NCBI RefSeq assembly: GCF_009495755.1
Contig: NZ_WIBJ01000031.1
Location: 479,421-543,420, forward strand
Length of the DNA: 64,000 nucleotides
Direction of reading: 5' to 3'
Source of the DNA: Flavobacterium sp. LMO8
GTDB taxonomy: Bacteria; Bacteroidota; Bacteroidia; Flavobacteriales; Flavobacteriaceae
Shown: piece after piece, positions 34,455 through 42,712 of the stretch
Layout: the number at the start of each line of letters is the position of its first letter
How positions within the stretch are numbered: position 1 is the stretch's first letter
Program-made: the position numbers and the translations under genes
Notes under the pieces: model-generated
Database searches by the model: none
Told to the model about the DNA's origin: nothing
The model's input: the letters and a program-made list of their open reading frames with translations, nothing else

Positions 34455-35315
34455 ATGAATCCACAACCAATAGAATACGAATTATTTTTAGCTGATTACA
34501 TTGCTATGTTTGTTGTTGTGGCTCCATTTGCAGCTATATTTTTTACCTTTGCTTTTTACGTAACAGAAATCGTTTATCTACGTAATTATAAAAAACCTTT
34601 AGTGGTATTTGCTAATGTGAATTTTTTAAAGTTAAATGATTCTCGAAAGCATATCTTAACAACAAATTTTCATTTTTACAATCGATTAAAACCTAAGTAT
34701 AAAAGATATTTCGAACATAGAGTTGCTAAGTTAATTTTGCATTATAATTTTGAAGGTAGAGATATAGAAATTACCGAAGAAATGAAAGTAACTATATCGG
34801 CAACATACGTAATGTTAACTTTTGGAATGCGTGAATATTTAAATCCATTGTTCAAACGAATTGTTGTTTATCCGGATATTTATTATTCATCTCAAAATGA
34901 TAATTACCACAAAGGAGAGTTTAATCCAAGGATGGAAAGCGTTGTTTTTTCTTGGAAACATTTTAAAGAAGGAATTGACATTACAAATGATAATTTGAAT
35001 TTAGGGTTACATGAATTTACCCATGCTTTTCATATTTATGCATTAAAAAGTGATAAAGCAACTTTTGTTTTGTTTAACGAATCTCTTAAAAATTTATTTC
35101 GCGTGGTTTCAAAGCCAGAAGTAAAGCTACGTCTAATTGAGTCTGGATTTTTACGTGATTATGCTTACGAAAATCAATTTGAATTTGTTGCTGTTTTATT
35201 GGAATACTTTTTTGAATCTCCACAGGAATTTAAAACGAAATTTCCTTCTATATTCTTGAAAGTCAAGCATATGATTAACTATAATGAAAAGTATTTTATT
35301 TCAACTATAGTTTAA
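34455..35315 (+). CDS. MtfA-like (M90) zinc peptidase with N-terminal membrane segment
   Basis: The 286-aa protein has one hydrophobic N-terminal segment (YIAMFVVVAPFAAIFFTFAFYV) and then a domain with HEFTH, the HExxH zinc site of the MtfA/M90 family. Family-typical features include SATYVMLTFGMREYLNPLFKRIVVYPD before the site. E. coli MtfA is a cytosolic peptidase that affects glucose transport through the Mlc repressor. That partner is not expected here, so the substrate is unknown. It is a single gene after the tRNA-Arg terminator. Confidence 0.83.
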   Translation: MNPQPIEYELFLADYIAMFVVVAPFAAIFFTFAFYVTEIVYLRNYKKPLVVFANVNFLKLNDSRKHILTTNFHFYNRLKPKYKRYFEHRVAKLILHYNFEGRDIEITEEMKVTISATYVMLTFGMREYLNPLFKRIVVYPDIYYSSQNDNYHKGEFNPRMESVVFSWKHFKEGIDITNDNLNLGLHEFTHAFHIYALKSDKATFVLFNESLKNLFRVVSKPEVKLRLIESGFLRDYAYENQFEFVAVLLEYFFESPQEFKTKFPSIFLKVKHMINYNEKYFISTIV

Positions 35316-35384
35316 AATACTGATATCTATCATGTTTTCGTGCCAATATTTTGACTAACTTTATGTCATTAAAATTTCGGTATC

Positions 35385-35804
35385 ATGAAACAAAAAGTGC
35401 CCGTATCAACTATCATGACAAAAAACGTAGTGAAGTTGAACTTATCAGATGATTTAACAAAGGCGGAAAGCTTGTTTAAAAAGTACCACATTAGACACAT
35501 TCCTGTGGTTTACAGTAATAAAATTGTTGGAATGTTAAGTTATACCGATTTGTTGCGAATTTCGTTTGCAGACGCTATTGATGACGACGAAGATGTTGTG
35601 GATACAACAGTTTATAATATGTTTACCGTAGAACAAGTAATGGCTAAAAAAATAGTTTCGATTTCACCTGAAACCACTATTAAAGAAGCGGCTCAAATTT
35701 TAGCTACTAAAGAGTTTCATGCACTTCCTGTATGTGAAGGAGAATTGTTAGTAGGAATTATAACCACAACCGATTTAATAAAATACTTAATCGATCAATA
35801 TTGA
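35385..35804 (+). CDS. CBS-pair domain protein
   Basis: The 139-aa protein consists of two CBS motifs: residues about 5-60 (VSTIMTKNVVKLNLSDDLTKAESLFKKYHIRHIPVVYSNKIVGMLSYTDLL) and about 78-137 (VEQVMAKKIVSISPETTIKEAAQILATKEFHALPVCEGELLVGIITTTDLIKYL). CBS pairs bind adenosyl ligands such as AMP, ATP or SAM and act as energy sensors. No catalytic domain is fused, so it is a stand-alone sensor with an unknown target. Confidence 0.92.
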   Translation: MKQKVPVSTIMTKNVVKLNLSDDLTKAESLFKKYHIRHIPVVYSNKIVGMLSYTDLLRISFADAIDDDEDVVDTTVYNMFTVEQVMAKKIVSISPETTIKEAAQILATKEFHALPVCEGELLVGIITTTDLIKYLIDQY

Positions 35805-35817
35805 TTTTTAAATTAAA

Positions 35818-35835
35818 AGTATATTTTTAGTATAT
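35818..35835 (+). promoter_or_regulatory. Putative operator S1 (AGTATATTTTTAGTATAT)
   Basis: Two AGTATAT half-sites 11 bp apart, 54 bp before the T9SS-cargo gene start. 17 of 18 bases match site S3 in front of the fibre-like gene. The centre lies about 36-40 bp before the likely -7 element, as for S3. Confidence 0.55.
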
Positions 35836-35889
35836 ATAATTTTTTAAAAATTGTGTTTTAATATCTTTATTTGTGAAAAATTTATAATC

Positions 35890-36918
35890 ATGAATAAAAA
35901 AAATTACTTATTATTAGTTGTGTTGCATTTTTATTATGTAACTTCATTTGGACAAGTTGTGTATAGTAATGGTGGTTTATCCACAGGTAATATAGCTTCA
36001 GACGGGACAGTTGCGCCCACAGGTTATAATTGGAGTCAATGTCAAGCTAATGCAGGAAGTACTACAGAAGCAAACGGTTCTATAGGTTATAATGGAGGTT
36101 TTAGTACAGATAATTCTATTAATGTACGTTTAATAGATGATTTTATTGTACCTTCTGGACAAACATGGACTATTACAGATTTCGATTTCTATTGTTATCA
36201 GCCTAATTATACTGGTACTACGCCTCCAATTGATGGGTTTCGTATTCAAATTTGGAATGGTGATCCTCAACTAACTACTTCGTCAGTAGTTTTAGGGGAT
36301 TTAACTACCAACATATATGATGCTGCAAATAGTGGTGAGGCATTTTTATATAGAGCATCACATCCAACTATTCCTAATACTATTAACCCAATAACAACTA
36401 CAAGAAAAATTTGGAGAGTTAGAGCTAATTTATCTGCAAGTTTACCAGCAGGAACATATTGGATAGTATTTCAAGCGCATGCATTAAATAATTCTAATGT
36501 TTTATTTCCTCCTGTTACAATTAGTGAGATTCGTGGGTTACCTGGATGGAATGCAAAGCAATATAATGCAGTTACAAATTTATGGTTTAATTTGTTTGAT
36601 GACGGTTTGCCTTTAACTGCAACAAATGTTAATCAGGATATTCCATTTGATATACTAAATATAATTCCGTTATCAAACGAAGATTTTGATTTACCACAAA
36701 TAAAATTGTTTCCAAATCCAGTAGGAGATTATTTCCAAGTTGCAAATGGTAATGATGTTGATAGAATTGAGATTTATTCAATTCATGGTCAAAAAGTTAA
36801 AATTTTCACTAGGCAAGACACATACTCTATCGCAGATTTAGCTAAAGGTGTATATGTTGCGAAATTAATTAAAAAAGATAATTCAGAAATTACCAATGTT
36901 AAAATAGTTAAGCAGTAA
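35890..36918 (+). CDS. Secreted protein with T9SS type A sorting domain
   Basis: The 342-aa protein has a signal peptide (NKKNYLLLVVLHFYYVTSFGQ), a central domain rich in Thr, Asn and aromatic residues that may be a beta-sandwich (DDFIVPSGQTWTITDFDFY ... GFRIQIWNGDP), and a C-terminal domain of about 75 residues (KLFPNPVGDYFQV ... IEIYSIHGQKVK ... LAKGVYVAKLI). That last domain is the type A sorting signal that directs export by the type IX secretion system. The protein should reach the cell surface or medium. The ATG at 35890 is chosen because the signal peptide begins there. The 13 codons before it are AT-rich leader. Function of the mature part is unknown. Confidence 0.85.
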   Translation: MNKKNYLLLVVLHFYYVTSFGQVVYSNGGLSTGNIASDGTVAPTGYNWSQCQANAGSTTEANGSIGYNGGFSTDNSINVRLIDDFIVPSGQTWTITDFDFYCYQPNYTGTTPPIDGFRIQIWNGDPQLTTSSVVLGDLTTNIYDAANSGEAFLYRASHPTIPNTINPITTTRKIWRVRANLSASLPAGTYWIVFQAHALNNSNVLFPPVTISEIRGLPGWNAKQYNAVTNLWFNLFDDGLPLTATNVNQDIPFDILNIIPLSNEDFDLPQIKLFPNPVGDYFQVANGNDVDRIEIYSIHGQKVKIFTRQDTYSIADLAKGVYVAKLIKKDNSEITNVKIVKQ

Positions 36919-36939
36919 CTTATTTTTTAATATTTTGAG

Positions 36940-36974
36940 ATATATAAAAGAAGCTTTAAGCTTCTTTTATATAT
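36940..36974. terminator. Bidirectional terminator
   Basis: 17-bp arms (ATATATAAAAGAAGCTT and its complement) around a single central T form a near-perfect palindrome. It lies between the T9SS gene and the convergent regulator gene and reaches into the end of the latter. Confidence 0.85.
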
Positions 36975-38799
36975 TTTGTAAGAAATTTGAAATATTTTCT
37001 TCTTTGGAAATATTTAATTTTTTTCTGATTGACGCTCTATAGTTGTTTATGGTTTGATCGTTAACAGATAATAATGAGCCAATTTCTTTTGTTTTATAAT
37101 TTAACTTTAAGTAAGTAACAATTTGGATTTCTTTTTGGTTTAGGGCTGGAAATTTATTTTTTAATTTAAATAAAAATTCATTTGTAGCATTATCAATTTC
37201 GGTATTTAACTTAATTTTTTCGTTATTATGCTCTATTGAGGTGTTAATATCAAATAATAAATTTTTAATTTCGTCTGTATTTTCGGTTTTTTTCAAATTT
37301 TTTAATAAAGCAGAAAGTTTTGTTTTTAAATTAAAAAGAATTTTATTTTGATCTTGAATTTGAATAGCAAATTCTACAATTTGATTTCCAGAAAAATCAA
37401 CTTTATTTTCAAGGCTTTTTTGTTTTAATAAGTTAATTTCGTTTTCAAATGCGGCATTTTTTTTCTGAATTGTATTTAATTTGCGTTGTCGGTATCCAAA
37501 GAATAACAACCCAATTGCTATTGCTGTCAGTGTTCCAATTTGAAAATAACTTTTTATATTTTTTAAATTGAGTAATTCAATTTCTTGATTTTTAAGTTGT
37601 AGTTCTTGTTCGTATTTAGAAATATTATTTTTTATTTCTAATAGTTTTAATTCCTCATTCAATTTCAAACTATCAATTTTTTTTTCGACGCTAACGTGTT
37701 TTTTGTAATATTCTAGAGAAGTTTTGTAATCATTACTTTTGTTATGTAAATTGGATAATTTAAAATAAGCACTAGATTCTAAAGCTGTTCTGTTTACTTC
37801 ATTGGCAATTTCTCTTGCTTTTAGATAATTTTTTTTTGCTTCTTCAAATTTTCCTTGCTTTTCAAAAATTGCTCCTCTTAATAAGTAAGCAGAAGCCACT
37901 CCATCTTTGTTTTTTGAATCCTCAGAGTTTGTAATTACTTCGTTGTTAAGTGTAATTGCTTTGTTTAAATTTCCAAGGTTAAAGTAAGTGTCGGCTAATA
38001 AATGTTTGTTTCTTTCATTTATGAATTTATTTTTGGAATTTTTTATTAATGGCTGAGCCTTAAGAAGATATTTTTGTGCTTGTTTAAAATCTTTTAAATC
38101 ACTGTAATATGTGCCTAAATTATTTAAACAAAGAATTTCGCTTAAATGATCCTCGATTTCGGTTGCTATTTCTAAAGCATTTTTGGTGTATTTTATAGCA
38201 TTATTATAATCGTTATTATAACTATAGTTTACTGCGATTAAATTATATGAGGTTAAAAGGCTTTTTTTATTTGATTTGTTTTTTGCTTCTTTTTCAGCTT
38301 TTCTTGCATAGAATAACGACTTGTTAATATCATTAAAATGATAATATATAGCGCCAAGATTAGCCCAATAGAATGATTTATCATTTAGTTTTTTTTCATC
38401 TATTTTGAGAAGTATTTGTAAGGCTTCCTCTCTTTTTCCAATTTTAAAATTAATTAATGATTCGAAAATACTTACTTCATTTAATCTGTTGTTTAAATCA
38501 CTTTTAATAAATAAATTATTAACTATATCAATATGTCTTAAAGCAGCTTCATATTCAGAACTGTAGTAATAGTTTTTTAATTTAAAAAATTCAAATTCTG
38601 CAATTAATGAATCACCAAGTTCTTTTTTTATAGATTCTATTTCTTTAATAATAGCTTTTTTTTCATTACTATCTTTTGTTGACTCTAATTTTCTCAACAA
38701 TTCAGTTTTGTTTTTTGAAATCGACTGAGCATAAATACTGCTTTTGTAAATAAAAACATGTAAAACACATAAAATCAATAAAATGTAATATTTTTTCAT
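36967..38799 (-). CDS. TPR-containing membrane regulator with LuxR-type C-terminal HTH
   Basis: The 610-aa protein has a signal sequence (KKYYILLILCVLHVFIYKSSIYAQ), then an array of tetratricopeptide-like helices over about 350 residues (for example LSEILCLNNLGTYYSDLKDFKQAQKYLLKAQ), one transmembrane helix (IGTLTAIAIGLLFFGYRQRK), a coiled coil, and a LuxR/GerE-like HTH at the C-terminus (LNQKEIQIVTYLKLNYKTKEIGSLLSVNDQTINNYRASIRKKL). The layout puts the TPRs in the periplasm and the HTH in the cytoplasm, as a one-component membrane-bound transcription factor. The ATG at 38799 opens the signal peptide. The earlier in-frame ATG is not needed. It is transcribed divergently from the fibre-like gene, with two putative operators between them. 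Confidence 0.82.
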   Translation of the reverse strand: MKKYYILLILCVLHVFIYKSSIYAQSISKNKTELLRKLESTKDSNEKKAIIKEIESIKKELGDSLIAEFEFFKLKNYYYSSEYEAALRHIDIVNNLFIKSDLNNRLNEVSIFESLINFKIGKREEALQILLKIDEKKLNDKSFYWANLGAIYYHFNDINKSLFYARKAEKEAKNKSNKKSLLTSYNLIAVNYSYNNDYNNAIKYTKNALEIATEIEDHLSEILCLNNLGTYYSDLKDFKQAQKYLLKAQPLIKNSKNKFINERNKHLLADTYFNLGNLNKAITLNNEVITNSEDSKNKDGVASAYLLRGAIFEKQGKFEEAKKNYLKAREIANEVNRTALESSAYFKLSNLHNKSNDYKTSLEYYKKHVSVEKKIDSLKLNEELKLLEIKNNISKYEQELQLKNQEIELLNLKNIKSYFQIGTLTAIAIGLLFFGYRQRKLNTIQKKNAAFENEINLLKQKSLENKVDFSGNQIVEFAIQIQDQNKILFNLKTKLSALLKNLKKTENTDEIKNLLFDINTSIEHNNEKIKLNTEIDNATNEFLFKLKNKFPALNQKEIQIVTYLKLNYKTKEIGSLLSVNDQTINNYRASIRKKLNISKEENISNFLQNI

Positions 38800-38817
38800 T
38801 GTATTTATTTTAATTCG

Positions 38818-38835
38818 AGTATAAAAATAGTATAT
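38818..38835 (+). promoter_or_regulatory. Putative operator S2 (AGTATAAAAATAGTATAT)
   Basis: Second copy of the AGTAT-N5-T-AGTATAT motif. On the minus strand it contains TATTTTTA, a near match to the -7 box, 19 bp from the regulator's start, so binding here could repress the regulator gene. Confidence 0.5.
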
Positions 38836-38849
38836 TTTTTTGTAACTAA

Positions 38850-38867
38850 AGTATGTTTTTAGTATAT
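38850..38867 (+). promoter_or_regulatory. Putative operator S3 (AGTATGTTTTTAGTATAT)
   Basis: Third copy, 32 bp (about three helical turns) from S2 and centred about 38 bp before the TAATTTTG element of the fibre-like gene. Confidence 0.55.
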
Positions 38868-38896
38868 TGTTTTTCTTAACCATGTTACATTATAGT

Positions 38897-38904
38897 TAAT
38901 TTTG
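38897..38904 (+). promoter_or_regulatory. -7 element of the fibre-like gene
   Basis: TAATTTTG matches TAnnTTTG, 23 bp before the ATG at 38928. Confidence 0.55.
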
Positions 38905-38927
38905 TGTTATTCAAAATCTTTAACACA

Positions 38928-41633
38928 ATGAAAAAAATATTAATTTTATTATTGCTTACTATTGGTGTTACAAATGCGCAAGTAGGTATTGGAAACACTG
39001 ATCCAAAAGCAGCTTTAGATGTAACAAGTGCAAATAATGGTTTGTTAATTCCAAGAGTGGCATTAACTTCTACCGCAGACAATACAACAGTTATTTCGTT
39101 AGAAGAATCAGAATTAGTTTATAATACTGCTACGGTTGCAGATGTTATTCCAGGTTATTATTTTTGGAATGGAACCTTCTGGGAAACTCTTGGAAGTAGC
39201 ACTTCAATGAGTTGGGATTTAGTTGGTAATACAGCAACCTCACCAGGTACGTGGGCTGCGCCAGGAACAAATTTCCTTGGTACAACAGATGCGCAAGATT
39301 TCTTTTTAAGAACAAATAATATTAATCGTTTAATGGTTTCTCAATTAAATGGAAATATGCAATTAGGCGGAAACTACACTAATAATAATGCAAAGTTACA
39401 TATTTTAGTTCCAAATACAGATGCATCTACATTTGGATTAAGAATAAATTATGAAGGTACACCAAGTTTAAGTACAAACAATACTTATGGGGCATATATT
39501 CAAAATAATTCATCAGTAGCTAGCCAAACCGGTTTTAGATTTGGTATTTATAATACTGTATTACCATCAACAGGAGCAGCAAGATCTTATGGTATTTATA
39601 ATTCTACTTATACACCTACTGTGGCTAGTAGTACAAGACACACAGGGTTTTTAAACGAAATGTTTATTCAAATAGGTAATGTTGCAGGTACAGATCATAT
39701 GTCGGCAATAAATAATGTCATTTCAGTTGCATCTGCGGCTACCAATACAGGTGGTGTTTTTGGTATACGAAATGAATTTAGCACTACTAATGCAGCTTCC
39801 ACCAGTAATATGTATGGTATTCATTCACAGCTTGTTGGTAGAAGTGCAGGTAAACAAATAGGTATTAGTAATTTTGTACAACCACCAACTACAATGAACG
39901 GAAGTACACAGCCTAATGTGGGTTTTCTAAATCAAACTTTTGCTAGAGGTTCAGGAACATCAACAATTGGTTCAGCAGCACTTGGAGGTTCATTAACTCA
40001 ATCAGGTCATTTTGGAATTGTAAATCAAATACGTTTAGTTAATTATTCTGGTGGAACTCCTGCAGGAATTTACGGTGTTGACAACATTATGGAAGGATTA
40101 GCAAGTGCGGGTACATCTTATACTGTAATGGCAGAAAGAAATAGAATAGGTTCAGGTTCTATTGATAATTTTTCTGGTGCGGCTTATGGTAGTTATACTA
40201 ATTTCTTAGCATCTGGTAATGGTAATAGGTTTGGTTATTATGCGGATTACACAAATTCACCTGTAACTGGTACTGGAGATAAATACGGATTTACTTCTTT
40301 TATTCCGTCTACAGTAGGTGGTACTCATTACGGTATTTGGTCGTCTGCTACAAAAGCTGGTTCTTATGCAGGTTACTTTTTAGGCTCGGTTTCTATTGGA
40401 ACTACAACTACTAATAATTATTTAATGCCATCTTCTAGAGGTGCAGCTGGACAAATAATGGTAACTGATGGGGCAGGAAATGTTACTTGGACAAATGCGC
40501 CAATAATTACTAATGATTGGTCAGTTACAGGAAATGCAGGAACAAGTACTGCAACTAATTTTATAGGAACTACTGATAATGTTGGGTTTATTATTAGAAC
40601 AAATAATTTAAATAGAATGACTGTTAATTCTAACGGAAATATAGGAATTAACACAACAGGTTATGCTAATGTTAAAACGACTATTGCAACTACTTCAGAT
40701 TTAGATAACGGATTGTTTGTTGATACTGATACAAATACAACTGCTAATGATGCAGAAGACGCTATTATTGCAGTTGGAGATAATAATAGCGGTTTTGGTG
40801 GTGGTTTCTTTGTTAACACATCTACAACAAATGGTATTGGTTATGGTTCTAATCAAATGGGGTATGGTGTTTTAGGTAGTGCAATAGAAGGAGGGGAATA
40901 CAAAGTTGGTGTATATGGACAAACAGGTAGTGGAAATAGAAGCGCTGGAGTAATGGGGTCACAAGACAATAATGCAATTGGTGCTTTAGGTTATAAAACA
41001 AGTACTGGATTAACTTATGGTGGTTATTTTTTCGATGTTAACGCAGGTGTTGATACAGCAGAAGGATTGGGAAGATTGTCTAATGCTGCGATATCTAACA
41101 TTGGAATAGGAGCTTATGGTAAAGATATGTCAGGTGTTTTTATGTCAAATAAATTTGGTTTAACAACAATGGGTAAAAACTACGGACTATTTGTAAAAGG
41201 AAAAGCTGTTGTAACAGATGAACTAATAAAAAGGACTAAAACTAATTCTGAAACTATAGAAACTTTTGCAGTTTTTTCAACAACTAATGAAGTTTCTTGT
41301 AAAGGAAAATCGAAATTAAATAATGGCGAAATTAAAGTAGTTTTTGACGATAAGTTTAAGAAATTAGTAAAAAATTCAGAGCAATTAATTATCAATCTTA
41401 CAGCTATGGGATTCACAAAAGGAATTTATGTTGATTCTTATTCTGTAGATGGTTTTGTAGTTAAAGAAATAGAAAATAACACTAGAAATATAGAGTTTTC
41501 TTGGTCGGTTTCTTACGTTGAAGCATCAAATGGTTCTAATTTAGATGAAAATTTTGAAAATGAAATTTCAAAATTAAAAACAAATGAAGTAGATGGTAAA
41601 TTCATTAAAAAAGAATATAAATCAAAAAAATAA
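38928..41633 (+). CDS. Large exported fibre-like protein with repeated modules
   Basis: The 901-aa protein has a signal peptide (KKILILLLLTIGVTNAQ) followed by VGIGNTDPKAALDVTS, a segment frequent at the mature N-terminus of Flavobacteria surface proteins. The body is rich in Gly, Thr, Ser and Asn. A module of about 45 residues occurs twice, near 100-147 and 530-575, sharing TNF(L/I)GTTD, RTNN-x-NR and NGN. Many short GIYN/YGIYN-like repeats lie between them. The last 150 residues are a distinct charged domain (KVVFDDKFKKLVKNSEQLIINLTAMGF). No T9SS sorting domain is visible. It resembles phage tail-fibre or adhesin stalks. Function is unknown. The ATG at 38928 opens the signal peptide. Confidence 0.78.
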   Translation: MKKILILLLLTIGVTNAQVGIGNTDPKAALDVTSANNGLLIPRVALTSTADNTTVISLEESELVYNTATVADVIPGYYFWNGTFWETLGSSTSMSWDLVGNTATSPGTWAAPGTNFLGTTDAQDFFLRTNNINRLMVSQLNGNMQLGGNYTNNNAKLHILVPNTDASTFGLRINYEGTPSLSTNNTYGAYIQNNSSVASQTGFRFGIYNTVLPSTGAARSYGIYNSTYTPTVASSTRHTGFLNEMFIQIGNVAGTDHMSAINNVISVASAATNTGGVFGIRNEFSTTNAASTSNMYGIHSQLVGRSAGKQIGISNFVQPPTTMNGSTQPNVGFLNQTFARGSGTSTIGSAALGGSLTQSGHFGIVNQIRLVNYSGGTPAGIYGVDNIMEGLASAGTSYTVMAERNRIGSGSIDNFSGAAYGSYTNFLASGNGNRFGYYADYTNSPVTGTGDKYGFTSFIPSTVGGTHYGIWSSATKAGSYAGYFLGSVSIGTTTTNNYLMPSSRGAAGQIMVTDGAGNVTWTNAPIITNDWSVTGNAGTSTATNFIGTTDNVGFIIRTNNLNRMTVNSNGNIGINTTGYANVKTTIATTSDLDNGLFVDTDTNTTANDAEDAIIAVGDNNSGFGGGFFVNTSTTNGIGYGSNQMGYGVLGSAIEGGEYKVGVYGQTGSGNRSAGVMGSQDNNAIGALGYKTSTGLTYGGYFFDVNAGVDTAEGLGRLSNAAISNIGIGAYGKDMSGVFMSNKFGLTTMGKNYGLFVKGKAVVTDELIKRTKTNSETIETFAVFSTTNEVSCKGKSKLNNGEIKVVFDDKFKKLVKNSEQLIINLTAMGFTKGIYVDSYSVDGFVVKEIENNTRNIEFSWSVSYVEASNGSNLDENFENEISKLKTNEVDGKFIKKEYKSKK

Positions 41634-41637
41634 TACA

Positions 41638-41829
41638 ATGTATAAGTTTGTTTTAATTTCTTTATTTTTTGTAATTACAATCGTCTTGTTTTTATCTATT
41701 TGTGATTGTTATGAACTAATGCAATTTGAAAATTTATTTTTCTATATCATTCTTTTTTTGATTACTTACATATTGCCAATTAGTTTTATGAAAATCAATA
41801 ATTCTTTTAAAGAAATTGATAAATATTAA
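41638..41829 (+). CDS. Small two-helix membrane protein
   Basis: The 63-aa protein starts MYKFVLISLFFVITIVLFLSI and has a second hydrophobic stretch (LFFYIILFLITYILPISFM), so two transmembrane helices, with a short charged tail. It starts 4 bp after the stop of the large fibre-like gene and is surely co-transcribed with it. The in-frame upstream extension lies within the neighbouring gene. It is not a family I recognise. It may help export or anchor the large protein (inference from the operon only). Confidence 0.6.
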   Translation: MYKFVLISLFFVITIVLFLSICDCYELMQFENLFFYIILFLITYILPISFMKINNSFKEIDKY

Positions 41830-41857
41830 GATTATTTTTTTAAATATTATATAATTA

Positions 41858-41895
41858 AAAAGTGTGATTTTGTACTTGTACAAAATCACACTTTT
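41858..41895. terminator. Bidirectional terminator
   Basis: 18-bp perfect arms (AAAAGTGTGATTTTGTAC and its complement) with a 2-nt centre, then a T-rich tract. It ends the fibre-protein operon and the convergent rpe gene. Confidence 0.92.
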
Positions 41896-41908
41896 ATTTT
41901 TTTCTATT

Positions 41909-42568
41909 TTACTTGGTAATTAATTTCAAATCAGCAATAGTTGCTATCGGATTTTCTGCTCCAAATACGTAACTTCCAGCTACTAAAACATCTGCACCAG
42001 CTTCAACTAATTGTTTTGCGTTTTTATTGGTTACGCCACCGTCAATTTCAATTAGAGTTTCTAAACCTTGCTCTGTAATCATTTTTTTAAGTTTTTTTAC
42101 TTTTTGATAAGTAATTTCTTCAAATTTTTGACCTCCAAAACCAGGATTTATAGACATAATAAGCACCATGTAGCATTCTGGTAAAATATCTTCCAAAACA
42201 GAAACGGGTGTGGTTAAGTTTAAAACAACGCCAGCTTTACATCCTGCAGCCTTTATTTGTCTTAATGTTCTATGAAGATGAACTGTTGATTCATAATGTA
42301 CAGTTATAATATCAGCGCCAATTTTCGCAAATTCTTCAATGTATCTCTCTGGTTTTTCTATCATTAAATGAACATCTAATGGTTTAGTGGCATGCTTTTT
42401 TATAGCCTGAATTACAGGCATTCCATATGATATATTAGGAACAAAATGACCGTCCATTACATCAATGTGAAACCAATCCGCTTCACTAGCATTAATCATT
42501 TCGATGTCGCGTTGTAAATTAGCAAAATCAGCTGCCAAAACTGAAGGAGCGATAAATGTATTTTTCAT
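41909..42568 (-). CDS. rpe: Ribulose-phosphate 3-epimerase
   Basis: The 219-aa TIM-barrel enzyme interconverts ribulose 5-phosphate and xylulose 5-phosphate in the pentose phosphate pathway. It has APSVLAADFANL at the start, HIDVMDGHFVPNISYG, DVHLMIEKPERY, MSINPGFGGQKF and EIDGGVTNKNAK, all characteristic. A TATCTTTG promoter element on the minus strand (42597-42604) lies about 30 bp upstream. It is a single gene. Confidence 0.97.
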   Translation of the reverse strand: MKNTFIAPSVLAADFANLQRDIEMINASEADWFHIDVMDGHFVPNISYGMPVIQAIKKHATKPLDVHLMIEKPERYIEEFAKIGADIITVHYESTVHLHRTLRQIKAAGCKAGVVLNLTTPVSVLEDILPECYMVLIMSINPGFGGQKFEEITYQKVKKLKKMITEQGLETLIEIDGGVTNKNAKQLVEAGADVLVAGSYVFGAENPIATIADLKLITK

Positions 42569-42666
42569 AAAATCTTTAAGTGTGTGTTGTTGTGTGCAAA
42601 GATAGTTTTTAGTTTTTAGTTTAAAAGATTATGAGTTTAAAAGTTTTGGCTAAAGCTAAAAAACAA

Positions 42667-42690
42667 AACCTCGGCTAATTAGCCGAGGTT
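42667..42690 (-). terminator. Terminator of the phytase operon
   Basis: AACCTCGGCTAA followed by its exact complement. On the minus strand it continues into TTTGTTTTTT. It lies 23 bp after the phytase stop. Confidence 0.88.
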
Positions 42691-42712
42691 AAATTCTAAA
42701 TATTTATCTAAA

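Noticed and set aside
38928..41633. Prophage tail-fibre gene
   Set aside because: The protein has a Sec signal peptide, and no other phage gene is present. Its neighbours are ordinary envelope and metabolic genes.
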